This document shows, piece after piece, positions 1 to 8,177 of a stretch of DNA of 64,000 bases. Source of the DNA: Thermobifida halotolerans (GTDB taxonomy: Bacteria; Actinomycetota; Actinomycetes; Streptosporangiales; Streptosporangiaceae); assembly GCF_003574835.2 (NCBI RefSeq), contig NZ_CP063196.1, positions 372,001-436,000 on the forward strand. Reading direction: 5' to 3'. The stretch's first letter is position 1, and every line of letters starts with the position of its first letter. Made by a program: the position numbers and the translations under genes. The notes beneath the pieces are model-generated. The model saw only the letters and a program-made list of their open reading frames with translations, was not told the origin of the DNA and did not search any database.

Positions 1-391
1 CCAGCGCCTTCAGGTAGCTCTCGCGGGCCTCCTCGACCTTGGCCCGTCCCCGTTCGGTGATCTGGGTGTAGACCCCGCGCCGGTCGCTCATGCAGTGGTA
101 GCGCTCGGTGAGGCCGTGCTGCTCCAAGCGGCCGACCATCCGGCTCAGGGAACTCTGGTTGATGGGGATGGAGTCGGCCAGGAACTGCTGGCGCAGGTGC
201 CCTTCGTCGTCGGAGTAGTGGAGGGCAGCCAGGGCCGCGTACTCGGAGCAGGTCAGGCCGTGCGGTTCGAGTGCGCGCTCCAGGCGTTCGCGTACGCGCG
301 CCTCGAACAGCCGCAACCTCTGCCAGCGGGCCTCCAGCACGGTCGGCAGTTCGATCCGGGGGGCGGGGCCGCTGGAAGCTGTCGGGCTCAT
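1..391 (-). CDS. MarR-family transcriptional regulator (3' end outside window)
   Basis: Reading the minus strand from an ATG at 391, preceded by AAAGGAG, gives about 130 residues beginning MSPTASSGPAPRIELPTVLE and still open at the window edge. The middle shows a winged-helix layout typical of MarR proteins: SEYAALAALHYS, a recognition helix region INQSSLSRMVGRLEQHGL, then a wing ending RRGVYTQITERG. MarR dimers usually repress a divergent gene and release DNA on ligand binding. Here the divergent gene is an MFS exporter 187 bp away, with two 17-bp palindromes between them, so local repression of the exporter is inferred. The C-terminal dimerisation helix is cut off by the window start. Confidence 0.85.
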   Translation of the reverse strand, partial: MSPTASSGPAPRIELPTVLEARWQRLRLFEARVRERLERALEPHGLTCSEYAALAALHYSDDEGHLRQQFLADSIPINQSSLSRMVGRLEQHGLTERYHCMSDRRGVYTQITERGRAKVEEARESYLKAL

Positions 392-455
392 GACCGGGCT
401 CCTTTCTGTTGCGGATTTTGTACCAGCATATCCCCTCCGAACATCTAGCGCATGC

Positions 456-499
456 GCATTAGTTTGAAATGCATATAACTCACATGCAATAGTTGTATG
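456..499. promoter_or_regulatory. Two 17-bp palindromes between divergent MarR and MFS genes
   Basis: Site one (456-472) has arms GCATT and AATGC around 7 bases. Site two (483-499) reads CATGCAATAGTTGTATG, with CAT.CAA arms matching TTG.ATG. Spacing and symmetry fit operators for the neighbouring MarR protein. The assignment is inferred from position; no binding data are available. Confidence 0.5.
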
Positions 500-577
500 A
501 GCGCAGACACGGATGCCGTTCCACTCCGGTCCGCGCCGCCGAGCGTCCACACGACAGGGCCGAAGAAGGAGTCCGTC

Positions 578-1792
578 ATGCCCCTTGCCGTATTCGCGTT
601 GATGATCGCCAGTTTCGGCATCGGAACAACCGAGTTCGTGATCATGGGCCTCCTGCCGGAGGTCGCCGCAGACATGTCGGTGAGCCTCACGAGGGCCGGG
701 CTGCTCATCTCCGGTTACGCGCTCGGCGTCGTCTTCGGCGGGCCGGTCTTCACCGCCGCCGCCAGCCGCATGCCGCGCAAGACCATGCTGCTGATCCTCA
801 TGGTGCTGTTCATCATCGGCAACGCGCTCGCCGCGGTCGCCCCCGCCTACTGGGTGCTCATGGTCGGTCGCGTCTTCGCCGCGGTCTGTCACGGCGCGTT
901 CCTCGGCATCGGTTCCGTGGTCGCCGCCGACCTGGTCGACCGGGACAGGCGCTCCCGTGCCATCTCCCTGGTGTTCACCGGTCTGACCGTCGCCAACGTG
1001 TTCGGCGCTCCCATGGGCACCTGGATCGGCCAGTCCTTCGACTGGCGGGCCACCTTCTGGATGATCACCGCGATCGGCGTGGTCAGCCTGATCGGTCTGA
1101 TCGTCCTGGTCCCCACCCGGAGGAACGAGACGCCCGCACGCCTGCGCGACGAACTCGGGGTCTTCGCCCGCGGCCAGGTCTGGGCGGCACTGGCCATCGC
1201 CGGTCTGAGCATCGGTTCGCTGTTCGCGGCCTTCAGCTACATCTCCCCGCTGATGACCGAGGTCGCGGGATTCTCCTCGGGCATGCTGACCCCGCTGCTG
1301 GTGCTCTTCGGTATCGGCCTGGTCGCCGGCAACCTGCTGGGCGGCCGCTACGCCGACCGCGCCCAGGTCGCCACCCTGCTCACCGCCCAGGCGGCGCTGG
1401 TCGCGGTGCTGCTCGTCTTCACCCTGACCGTCCAGTTCCAGGTGGCCGCCGCGGCCACGCTCATGCTGCTCGGCGGAGCGGGGTTCGCGACCGTTCCCGG
1501 ATTCATGACCCGTGTCATCGACAAGGCCGCCGGAGCGCCGACCCTGGCCTCCGCGGTCGCCTCCTCCGCGGCGAACGCGGGCATCGCCGTCGGTTCCTAC
1601 CTCGCCGGAGCGACCATCGACGCCGGTCTGGGCTACACCGCCCCGCTGTGGGTGGGCGCCGCCATGGCGGCCGTCGCCTTCGCGGTCACCTTCGCCTCCG
1701 GCGCGCTGGACCGGCGCGGGAGCCTGGCACGCGCGGCCGGGGCCGCCGCGGAGCCCCGGCTCGCCGGGAGCAGCCAGGGGGAGGCGCGGTGA
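578..1792 (+). CDS. MFS transporter, DHA1 drug-exporter type
   Basis: The product has about 404 residues and twelve predicted membrane helices, beginning MPLAVFALMIASFGIGTTEF. The N-terminal GTTEFVIMGLLPEVA segment is characteristic of the AraJ/YdhP-like DHA1 group of proton-driven exporters of drugs or sugars. The start at 578 is preferred over 497 because GAAGAAGGA lies 7 bases upstream and because the first transmembrane helix begins directly after it; the earlier ATG falls inside a probable operator. The stop overlaps the GTG of the next gene by 3 bases, so the two are translationally coupled. Control by the divergent MarR protein is likely. The substrate cannot be told from sequence. Confidence 0.88.
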   Translation: MPLAVFALMIASFGIGTTEFVIMGLLPEVAADMSVSLTRAGLLISGYALGVVFGGPVFTAAASRMPRKTMLLILMVLFIIGNALAAVAPAYWVLMVGRVFAAVCHGAFLGIGSVVAADLVDRDRRSRAISLVFTGLTVANVFGAPMGTWIGQSFDWRATFWMITAIGVVSLIGLIVLVPTRRNETPARLRDELGVFARGQVWAALAIAGLSIGSLFAAFSYISPLMTEVAGFSSGMLTPLLVLFGIGLVAGNLLGGRYADRAQVATLLTAQAALVAVLLVFTLTVQFQVAAAATLMLLGGAGFATVPGFMTRVIDKAAGAPTLASAVASSAANAGIAVGSYLAGATIDAGLGYTAPLWVGAAMAAVAFAVTFASGALDRRGSLARAAGAAAEPRLAGSSQGEAR

Positions 1793-2835
1793 CGGGGGCA
1801 CAGGACACCGCCGGGGCCGCGGCCGACGCCCTGCGCAGGGTCGCCCCGGGGCCCGGCCGGATGACCGTCGGTCTGGAACTGCCCCTGGACAACGACTGGT
1901 CGGAGACTGGGGAGCGGGCGCGCCGCAGCGCTGGCAGGCTCGTCGGCGAGCCTGACATGTCCCGGCACGCGGAGCGGGCCGTCCTCGCGGACCGGTGGGG
2001 GTTCGCCGCGCTGTGGCTGCGCGACGTCCCCCTCTACGACCCGGGGTTCGGCGACGCCGGACAGGTCTTCGATCCCTTCCCCTACCTGGGATACCTGGCG
2101 TCGGCGACGAGCGGCGTCGTCCTGGGCACCGCCGCCGTGGTACTGCCCCTGCGCCATCCGCTGCACGTCGCCAAGATGGCCGCGACGGTCGACCGGCTGT
2201 CGGACGGGCGGCTGCTGCTCGGCGTGGCGTCCGGCGACCGGCGGGTGGAGTTCCCGCTGTTCGGTATGGACTACGGGCGGCGCGCCGTGACCCTCCGGGA
2301 AGGCGTCCACATCCTCACCTCCCTGTGGGGCGGTGAGGAACAGCGCGGCGGGGGCGGCGTCCGGCTGCTGCCGTCCCCGGTCCGTACCCGGCCGCCCATC
2401 GTCATGGCCGGCCGCGGCGGCCAGTCCCTGGAGTGGATCGCCGACAACGTCGACGGCTACTTCACCTACCACCGCGCTGCCGGCGCGATGGAGCCCGTGG
2501 CCGCGGCGTGGCACACGCAGGTGCGCAGACGGTGCGGGGAGGCGGCGTTCAAGCCGCTGCTGACCACCATGCTCGTGGACCTGGCCGGGAACCCGCACGA
2601 GGAGGCCGTGCCGATCCGCTTCGGCGCGCGCCTCGGACGCGAGGCGTTGCTGGACCGCCTCCGGGACCTGCGCGCCGCCGGGGTCAACCACGTGGCGATC
2701 AACCTGCGGCCCTGCCGCCGCCCGGTGGAGGAGGTGGTCGAGGAGCTCGGGCGCTACATCCTCCCCGAGTTCCCGGCGCCCGGCCCGGTGGCGCGGTGCG
2801 GGACCGAGCCGGCGCGGCAGGACACCTCCTGCTGA
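1789..2835 (+). CDS. LLM-class flavin-dependent oxidoreductase
   Basis: A luciferase-like TIM-barrel protein of about 348 residues, using FMN or F420. The GTG at 1789 overlaps the upstream stop and has GGGGAG before it; an ATG at 1861 (MTVGLELPLDNDW) is a plausible alternative because homologues as I recall them start close to that motif. Recognisable segments are VVLGTAAVVLPLRHPLHVAK, DRLSDGRLLLGVASGD and RTRPPIVMAGRGGQS, all typical of bacterial luciferase-like monooxygenases. It is co-transcribed with an exporter, suggesting detoxification of a compound that is also pumped out. The substrate is unknown. Confidence 0.85.
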   Translation: MTGAQDTAGAAADALRRVAPGPGRMTVGLELPLDNDWSETGERARRSAGRLVGEPDMSRHAERAVLADRWGFAALWLRDVPLYDPGFGDAGQVFDPFPYLGYLASATSGVVLGTAAVVLPLRHPLHVAKMAATVDRLSDGRLLLGVASGDRRVEFPLFGMDYGRRAVTLREGVHILTSLWGGEEQRGGGGVRLLPSPVRTRPPIVMAGRGGQSLEWIADNVDGYFTYHRAAGAMEPVAAAWHTQVRRRCGEAAFKPLLTTMLVDLAGNPHEEAVPIRFGARLGREALLDRLRDLRAAGVNHVAINLRPCRRPVEEVVEELGRYILPEFPAPGPVARCGTEPARQDTSC

Positions 2836-2853
2836 CCCTCGCGGGGACAGGGG

Positions 2854-2891
2854 CGGCCGACCGGCCCCGCTCGTCCGGGGCCGGTCGGCCG
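2854..2891 (+). terminator. Strong hairpin after the MFS-oxidoreductase operon
   Basis: A perfect 15-bp stem (arms 2854-2868 and 2877-2891) with an 8-base loop lies 18 bases after the stop. There is no U-tract, which is usual in high-GC actinobacteria. Confidence 0.7.
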
Positions 2892-2953
2892 ACCGGTCAC
2901 AACAGCTCCGCCCGGGCAGCGGGAAGCGGTACGGAACGGCGCGTTCCGGTGAC

Positions 2954-3020
2954 GGGTGGCACGGGACGCGGCGGCCTCACAATCCCTGGGCCGCGGGTTC
3001 GATTCCCGACCGGCCACCCC
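2954..3020 (+). other. tRNA-like fragment (T-arm and acceptor-like ends)
   Basis: The segment contains a canonical T-loop block GGGTTCGATTCCC (2995-3007) and flanking arms GGGTGGC (2954-2960) and GCCACCC (3013-3019) that could pair like an acceptor stem. No normal D-arm or 5-bp anticodon stem can be folded, the spacing is about 8 bases short, and 4 unpaired bases separate T-arm and acceptor. It therefore looks like a decayed tRNA or the 3' remnant left at an integration site rather than a working tRNA. Confidence 0.3.
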
Positions 3021-3104
3021 CTCATACACCCCCGGTTGCCGCCTCCCCGGTGCCGAACGCTGCGGAACGCCGGTGGGACAGGGGCGGTTCGGCGCCTCCC
3101 GTCC

Positions 3105-3713
3105 TCATCCGTTCCCCGCGCGCAGCCTTCCCAGAAGGGGGAGGAAGCGGCCGGTGCGTGCGGCGTAGTCACGGTAGGCCGCGCCGTGCGTGCGCAGCAG
3201 GTAGGGCTCTTCGACGGCGCGGACCTGGACCTGGACGGCGGCGGCGAACACCAGCAGAGCCACCGCGGACAGGACCGAGGGCACCGCGAGCACCTGCCCG
3301 GTGAGCAGCACTCCCATCCCGGTGAAGATCGGGTTGCGCGCGAACGCGAAGACGCCGTGGGTGACCAGTTCGGTGCGTTCGGTCTCTTCGACGCCGATAC
3401 GCCAGGAAGCGCCCATCGTGGCCTGGGAGAGGAGGACCAGAACCAGGCCGAGCAGCATGAGGACCGCTCCCGACGCGCCCACGGCCGTCGGGAGGTCGGC
3501 CCCGGGGAGACCGAGGAGTCCGGCCACGGGTGCGGCCAGGCCCAGGACGAGGGCGCCGACGAAGAGCACGGTGCCCCACCAGGCCGGGGTGAAGGCGGTG
3601 GTGTCCGGGCGGCGGAACCCGGTGTCGCCGGTGCGCCGCCACGCGATGAAGGTGCGCACGCCGAAGGCCAGGAGCAGGCCGAGCAGGTAGAGGACGAGAG
3701 CGGACAGTGCCAT
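3105..3713 (-). CDS. Isoprenylcysteine methyltransferase-like membrane protein
   Basis: The product has 202 residues starting MALSALVLYLLGLLLAFGVR, with about five hydrophobic helices. The C-terminal half carries TELVTHGVFAFARNPIFTGM and EEPYLLRTHGAAYRDYAART, the RNP and late E-H-Y segments characteristic of the ICMT/PEMT group of membrane methyltransferases, which bind S-adenosylmethionine near that end. The start at 3713 gives a normal N-terminal helix; a longer in-frame start at 3782 adds an implausible charged leader. Actinobacterial members are mostly of unknown substrate. CATCGTCA direct repeats lie about 60-90 bases upstream. Confidence 0.8.
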   Translation of the reverse strand: MALSALVLYLLGLLLAFGVRTFIAWRRTGDTGFRRPDTTAFTPAWWGTVLFVGALVLGLAAPVAGLLGLPGADLPTAVGASGAVLMLLGLVLVLLSQATMGASWRIGVEETERTELVTHGVFAFARNPIFTGMGVLLTGQVLAVPSVLSAVALLVFAAAVQVQVRAVEEPYLLRTHGAAYRDYAARTGRFLPLLGRLRAGNG

Positions 3714-3773
3714 GGGGAGACTCCGCTTCGGGAGGACAGGGGGACTTCGGGACCGGTCGGCCTCACACTCTAA

Positions 3774-3800
3774 CATCGTCACTGATGGATAGCATCGTCA
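3774..3800. promoter_or_regulatory. Direct repeats CATCGTCA upstream of the methyltransferase-like gene
   Basis: CATCGTCA occurs at 3774-3781 and 3793-3800, 19 bases apart, with TGATG between them that can pair with part of either copy. This AT-richer stretch in a GC-rich gap looks like a regulator site for the minus-strand gene starting at 3713. The regulator is unknown. Confidence 0.35.
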
Positions 3801-4229
3801 ATAAGCGATGAGTCTTCCGGTTGAGGCCGTCCTGGTCCGCGGTGTCCGAACGCGGAACCGGCGCGGATGCCCGAAGCCTGTGGTGGACACCGGACCGACG
3901 TCTCCCCGGGAGGGCCGCGCACGGAACGGACGAGGCCGACACAGCCGTCGTCCACGACGTGTTCCGCGACACCGGGGGTGCGCTGGCGGGGCGCTGCGCG
4001 GAGGTCGGCCACCGGGGCGAGGTGATGGCGTTGGCGGTGCCGCGGCCGCGTCGCCTCGCCGACGCGGGGCGGCTTGCCCAGGCGAGGAAGCCGGCCGGAT
4101 CGCGGGGGTGTGTTGGCTTGTACGGCACTTTGGGAGGATTTGTAATCTACGGCGTACAGTACCGCGGGGTTCCGGTCACAGCCACCGGGAAAGCGACCGT
4201 GACCGGAACAGACCCTCACAGGGGCGGCC
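3801..4229. other. Gap without a recognisable gene
   Basis: Open frames exist on both strands but none has a family signature or a convincing start. Two features stand out: arms TGTACG (4119-4124) and CGTACA (4153-4158), and an AT-richer block around 4138-4160, which together resemble a regulated promoter. A decayed regulator gene is possible. Confidence 0.4.
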
Positions 4230-5060
4230 TCAGCGGTCCCACACTCCGGAGGCGGCCGCGGTCTTCGCGTACTCGGCGAAGGCTCGCGGCTCGCGGCCCA
4301 GGGCGCGCTGCACGCCGTCGGACAGGCGGGCGTCCGCGCCGCTGCGGATGAAGTCGAACAGTTGCACCAGTTCCGCGGCGACCTCGGCGGGGAGGTAGCG
4401 TTCCAGGAACCGCCGGTACTCCTCGGAGGAGACCGCGACCGCGCGGACCTCGCGGCCGGTCGCGGCGCCGATCTGCGCGACCGCCTCCTCCAGGGAGAGG
4501 GCGCGCGGCCCGGACAGTTCGTAGACCTGTCCGTCGTGCCCGTCCTCGACCAGTGCGGCCGTGGCGACATCGGCGATGTCCTCGGCGTCGACGAAGGCGT
4601 GGCGGCCCTCGCCGACACCGTGGACGACCTCCCCGGCGGCCACGCCGTCGGCGAGGAACGGCTCCTCGCCGAAGTTCTGCGCGAACCAGACCGGACGCAG
4701 GACGGTCCACGCCGTCCCGGAGTCGCGCACGATCTCCTCGCGCACCAGCGCCGGTTCCACGCCCAGGTCGCGCCACTGGCGCGCGGACAGCAGCACCAGG
4801 CGGCGCGCGCCGGAGGCGACGGCGGTCTCGGTGAACGCGCGGAACATCTCGGCGTCCCCCGCGTCGTAGGGCGTGATGTACACGGCCGCGGTCCCGTCGA
4901 GGGCCCGTGCCCAGGTGTCCGGGTCGGTCCAGTCGAACCGGGTCGTTCCGGCGCGCGACGCCGCGCGCACCTCGTGGCCCCGCTCCCGCAGTCGGGCGGC
5001 GACCCTGCGGCCGACCTTGCCGGTGCCGCCGATGACCGTGATGTGGCTGTCGTTCGTCAT
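4230..5060 (-). CDS. NmrA-like NAD(P)-binding reductase
   Basis: The product has 276 residues starting MTNDSHITVIGGTGKVGRRV. The GGTGKVG dinucleotide-binding loop sits at residues 10-16, followed by ARLRERGHEVRAASR, a short Rossmann fold. The serine-tyrosine-lysine triad of classical SDRs is absent, as in the atypical NmrA/HSCARG and azoreductase-like group. The C-terminal part (EDIADVATAALVEDGHDGQV, then SGPRALSLEEAVAQIG) matches the substrate lobe of that group. Such proteins act as quinone or NAD(P)H-sensing reductases. The start at 5060 gives the usual length. It stands alone in its transcription unit. Confidence 0.82.
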   Translation of the reverse strand: MTNDSHITVIGGTGKVGRRVAARLRERGHEVRAASRAGTTRFDWTDPDTWARALDGTAAVYITPYDAGDAEMFRAFTETAVASGARRLVLLSARQWRDLGVEPALVREEIVRDSGTAWTVLRPVWFAQNFGEEPFLADGVAAGEVVHGVGEGRHAFVDAEDIADVATAALVEDGHDGQVYELSGPRALSLEEAVAQIGAATGREVRAVAVSSEEYRRFLERYLPAEVAAELVQLFDFIRSGADARLSDGVQRALGREPRAFAEYAKTAAASGVWDR

Positions 5061-5157
5061 GGACCCCAGCCAACCGCGGTCGGCCCGGACGGAGAATGCG
5101 TCGGACTCTCGTCCCCATGCGTGATCGTCCGAGGCACTGGTGCGCCGGACGACGCGC

Positions 5158-5535
5158 TCAGGCGTCGCCGACGTGGCGCAGGACGCCCGAGGGGTCCGGG
5201 GCGTAGCGGGACCTGCCGGAGCCGTGGCGGGCGGGGAGCGTGACTCCCCGGGCGATCTGCTCCTCGGTGAGGCTGGACAGGTCCAGACGCTCACCGTCCA
5301 GGGGACCGCCGTACAGTTCCACGACCCGCTGGTGCGGTCCGCCCTCCCGGTAGGCGAGGGCGGTCATGACGAAGGTGAGGACCACGACCACTCCGGCGGC
5401 GATGACCCACAGCGGATGGCCGGACCACAGCCAGCCGGTCATCAGCCCGGGAACCGCCAGAAAGGCGCAGAAGACGAACCCCTTGTGCAGCGGCTTCCGG
5501 GCGGCGGTGGTCGTTCCTGACAGCCGGTTCACCAT
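5158..5535 (-). CDS. Small two-helix membrane protein of unknown function
   Basis: About 125 residues with two adjacent hydrophobic segments near residues 15-55 (FVFCAFLAVPGLMTGWLW and LWVIAAGVVVVLTFVMTALA) and a polar C-terminal tail. I do not recognise a family. The start at 5535 is chosen because GGGAGG lies 7 bases upstream; this SD sits inside the longer in-frame reading from 5550. A near-perfect 27-bp palindrome lies 63 bases upstream, and a related site lies in front of the next MarR gene, so control by that regulator is likely. Confidence 0.65.
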   Translation of the reverse strand: MVNRLSGTTTAARKPLHKGFVFCAFLAVPGLMTGWLWSGHPLWVIAAGVVVVLTFVMTALAYREGGPHQRVVELYGGPLDGERLDLSSLTEEQIARGVTLPARHGSGRSRYAPDPSGVLRHVGDA

Positions 5536-5597
5536 GCTCTTGCCTCCCATCGGGACCCCTCTACCCACCGGGCCGAAAGTCCCACCCGTTCAAGGAC

Positions 5598-5624
5598 TTA
5601 GTGCTCAAATCATTTGCGCACTAA
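5598..5624. promoter_or_regulatory. 27-bp palindromic operator
   Basis: TTAGTGC (5598-5604) and GCACTAA (5618-5624) flank inner arms CAAAT and ATTTG; only one symmetric pair and the centre mismatch. A related 31-bp element lies at 6263-6293, with 21 of 29 aligned positions identical. One sits before the small membrane gene and the other before the MarR gene, which is the pattern expected of an autoregulated MarR-type repressor with a neighbouring target. Confidence 0.65.
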
Positions 5625-5738
5625 TTGATAGCGTGGATGTTATCCCGGGGATTCGGGGCGCTGACAGCGGGGGCTTCGAAGGAGGGGCCGGTGAGACGTG
5701 GAGCGGGTGTTCCGGGGAAGAGGGGCGGGGTGCGGCGC

Positions 5739-6218
5739 TCAGGAGCCGTCCGCGGAGAGGTCCGCGTCGGCCGCCGCCGTGCTGAGGCGGCCGAGCACGG
5801 CGTTGAGTCGCCGGAGTTCGTCGGCGTCCATGTCCAGCAGCCGCATCATCCGCTCGGGAACCTCCCTGGCCTGCTCCCGCAGTTCCCGGCCGGCGGGGGT
5901 GAGGGTCACCACGAGCCGACGCTCGTCCTCGGGGTCGCGCTCCCGGCGCACCAGGCCCGCCGCCTCCAACCGTTTGAGCAGGGGGGACAGGGTCGCGGAG
6001 TCCAGCTCCAGCAGACCCGCCAGCTCCTTGACCGACAGGGGGGCGGACTGCCACAGCGCCAGCATCACCAGGTACTGCGGGTGGGTCAGGCCGAGCGGTG
6101 CCAGAACGGGGCGGTAGAGCGCGACGACGTTGCGCGCCGCGATCGTCAACGCGAAGCAGACCTGGTTCTCCAGGGCCAGCGGATCGCCGATGCCGGAGTC
6201 GCCGCTCACAGTCCTCAC
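5739..6218 (-). CDS. MarR-family regulator, OhrR-like
   Basis: The product has 159 residues. The N-terminus holds LENQVCFALTIAARNV with Cys21 in the place of the peroxide-sensing cysteine of OhrR (usually followed by FALY). The winged helix covers roughly residues 55-110: LSVKELAGLLELDSATLSPL then LVRRERDPEDERRLVVTLT. OhrR proteins repress an organic-peroxide reductase and release DNA when the cysteine is oxidised. No ohr gene is adjacent; the likely targets are itself and the small membrane protein, because matching palindromes lie before both. Peroxide sensing is inferred from the cysteine context only. Confidence 0.82.
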   Translation of the reverse strand: MRTVSGDSGIGDPLALENQVCFALTIAARNVVALYRPVLAPLGLTHPQYLVMLALWQSAPLSVKELAGLLELDSATLSPLLKRLEAAGLVRRERDPEDERRLVVTLTPAGRELREQAREVPERMMRLLDMDADELRRLNAVLGRLSTAAADADLSADGS

Positions 6219-6262
6219 CCCCAGTGAGACCCCCTCTGGGCCCTGTGTAGCATCTTACAAGT

Positions 6263-6293
6263 AATTAGGGCACTAAATTTTTGCGTGCTAATT
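6263..6293. promoter_or_regulatory. Palindromic operator before the OhrR-like gene
   Basis: AATTAG and CTAATT end arms enclose AAA and TTT inner arms. It lies 45 bases before the minus-strand regulator start and about 100 before ctaD on the plus strand. It is related to the 5598-5624 palindrome. Confidence 0.55.
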
Positions 6294-6391
6294 CTTTGTC
6301 AGTACTCGCCTGTCTGGAGCGCGGCGCGTCCCGGCGGACTCCGCCGGGCACCCAGGGACGCCAGGCGGTCGACCCGAAGGGGAGATGAATC

Positions 6392-8059
6392 GTGGCCACA
6401 CAGGTCACGACGGCTCCGAAGCCGTCTGTCCGGGCACGTCCCGGGTCAAGGATCGTCAGCTGGCTGACGTCGACCGACCACAAGGTCATCGGGTACATGT
6501 ACCTGATCACCTCGTTCGGCTTCTTCGTCGTCGGCGGCATCATGGCGCTGCTGATCCGCGCCGAACTGATGTTCCCCGGCATGCAGCTGATGAACAACGA
6601 GACCTACAACCAGTTGTTCACCATGCACGGCACGGTGATGCTGTTCCTGTTCGCCACCCCGCTGTTCGCGGGCTTCGGCAACGTCCTGGTGCCGCTGCAG
6701 ATCGGCGCGCCCGACGTCGCCTTCCCCCGGCTCAACCAGTTGGCGTACTACCTGCTCCTGTTCGGCGGACTGATCACTCTCGCGGGCTTCGTCACCCCCG
6801 GCGGCGCGGCGAGCTTCGGCTGGTTCGCCTACGTCCCGCTGTCGGACGCGGTGCGCTCGCCCGGACTCGGCGGCGACCTGTGGATCATGGGGCTGGCGCT
6901 GACCGGCCTGTCCTCGGTGCTGGGCGCCGTCAACTTCGTCACCACCGTGCTGGCCATGCGCGCCCCCGGCATGACCATGTTCCGCATGCCGGTCTTCACC
7001 TGGAACGTGGTGCTCACCAGCGTCCTGGTGCTGCTCACCTTCCCGGTGCTCACCGCGGCCTTCATCGCCCTGTTCGCCGACCGGGTCCTCGGCACGCACG
7101 TCTACGACCCCTCGCACGGCGGCCCCATCCTCTACCAGCACCTGTTCTGGTTCTTCGGCCACCCGGAGGTCTACATCCTGGCCCTGCCGTTCTTCGGCAT
7201 CGTCACCGAGGTCCTGCCGGTGTTCAGCCGCAAGCCGATCTTCGGCTACAAGAGCCTGGTCGGCGCGACCATCGCGATCTCGGGACTGTCGGCGACGGTG
7301 TGGGCGCACCACATGTTCCCCACCGGCGCGGTCCTGCTGCCGTTCTTCTCGTTCATGACCTTCCTGATCGCGGTGCCCACCGGCGTGAAGTTCTTCAACT
7401 GGATCGGCACCATGTGGCGCGGCCAGCTCACCTTCGAGTCGCCGATGCTGTTCGTCATCGGCTTCCTGGTCACCTTCCTGTTCGGCGGCCTCACCGGGGT
7501 CATGCTCGCGTCCCCGCCGCTGGACTTCCACGTCACCGACTCCTACTTCGTGGTGGCCCACTTCCACTACACCCTCTTCGGGACCGTGGTGTTCGCGATG
7601 TTCGCGGGCTTCTACTTCTGGTGGCCCAAGTTCACCGGGAAGATGCTCAACGAGGCGCTGGCCAGGTGGCACTTCTGGACGCTGTTCGTCGGCTTCCACG
7701 GCACCTTCCTGGTCCAGCACTGGCTGGGCGCCGAGGGCATGCCGCGCCGCTACGCCGACTACCTGCCCGGCGACGGCTTCACCCTGCTCAACCAGATCTC
7801 CACGGTCTCCTCGTTCGTGCTCGGCGTCTCGACCCTGTTCTTCCTCTGGAACGCCTGGTACACCGCCCGGCACGGAAAGAAGGTCACCGTGGACGACCCG
7901 TGGGGCCACGGCTGCTCCCTGGAGTGGGCGACCTCGTGCCCGCCGCCGCGGCACAACTTCACCTCGCTGCCGCGCATCCGTTCCGAACGCCCCGCGTTCG
8001 ACCTGCACCACCCCTACGCCGCCGTCACCGCCGAGCAGCAGACTCCCACACGGAGGTGA
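6392..8059 (+). CDS. ctaD: Cytochrome c oxidase subunit I (aa3 type)
   Basis: The product has 555 residues and twelve membrane helices. It is the haem-copper core that reduces oxygen to water and pumps protons. Metal ligands are visible: His79 (haem a), His257 in [14 protein letters not shown] with the cross-linkable Tyr (CuB), the His306-His307 pair (CuB), His390 (haem a3) and His392 (haem a). The start is GTG at 6392 with GGGGAGA upstream; an ATG at 6385 is out of frame. No subunit II, III or assembly gene is adjacent, so this is an isolated copy, probably in addition to the main oxidase operon elsewhere. The C-terminal tail after the last helix is about 60 residues long and proline-rich. 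Confidence 0.95.
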   Translation: MATQVTTAPKPSVRARPGSRIVSWLTSTDHKVIGYMYLITSFGFFVVGGIMALLIRAELMFPGMQLMNNETYNQLFTMHGTVMLFLFATPLFAGFGNVLVPLQIGAPDVAFPRLNQLAYYLLLFGGLITLAGFVTPGGAASFGWFAYVPLSDAVRSPGLGGDLWIMGLALTGLSSVLGAVNFVTTVLAMRAPGMTMFRMPVFTWNVVLTSVLVLLTFPVLTAAFIALFADRVLGTHVYDPSHGGPILYQHLFWFFGHPEVYILALPFFGIVTEVLPVFSRKPIFGYKSLVGATIAISGLSATVWAHHMFPTGAVLLPFFSFMTFLIAVPTGVKFFNWIGTMWRGQLTFESPMLFVIGFLVTFLFGGLTGVMLASPPLDFHVTDSYFVVAHFHYTLFGTVVFAMFAGFYFWWPKFTGKMLNEALARWHFWTLFVGFHGTFLVQHWLGAEGMPRRYADYLPGDGFTLLNQISTVSSFVLGVSTLFFLWNAWYTARHGKKVTVDDPWGHGCSLEWATSCPPPRHNFTSLPRIRSERPAFDLHHPYAAVTAEQQTPTRR

Positions 8060-8119
8060 CGGCGGCCGGGACACGCTCGCCGGTTCCTCCGGGCGCGTCC
8101 ACCGCTCCGTTCGCAAAGG

Positions 8120-8152
8120 CCGACGGCGGCCGCGGAGCGCGGCCGCCGTCGG
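8120..8152. terminator. Bidirectional terminator between ctaD and cutinase
   Basis: Perfect 15-bp arms (8120-8134 and 8138-8152) with a GAG loop lie between convergent genes and can serve both strands. Confidence 0.8.
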
Positions 8153-8177
8153 TGGGAGGGGTCTGCCGTGGTTCCTC

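Noticed and set aside
493-1788. A 780-residue frame overlapping the MFS gene on the same strand
   Set aside because: Only its last part, from the GTG at 1789, has protein-family signals; the earlier part is an Arg/Gly/Pro-rich shadow of the exporter.
2954-3020. A functional tRNA gene
   Set aside because: No D-arm or anticodon stem of normal length; T-arm and acceptor are not adjacent.
2754-3029. Minus-strand protein containing GRESNPRPRDCEAAA
   Set aside because: This text is the usual false translation of tRNA-like DNA, not a real protein.
3779-4618. Minus-strand frame of 279 residues before the NmrA gene
   Set aside because: Its second half is a shadow of the NmrA-like gene and the first half has no recognisable domain.
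6446-8116. A 556-residue antisense frame over ctaD
   Set aside because: Composition (E/G/H/R/Q rich, no hydrophobic core) is that of a GC-rich shadow; the oxidase on the other strand has all its ligands.
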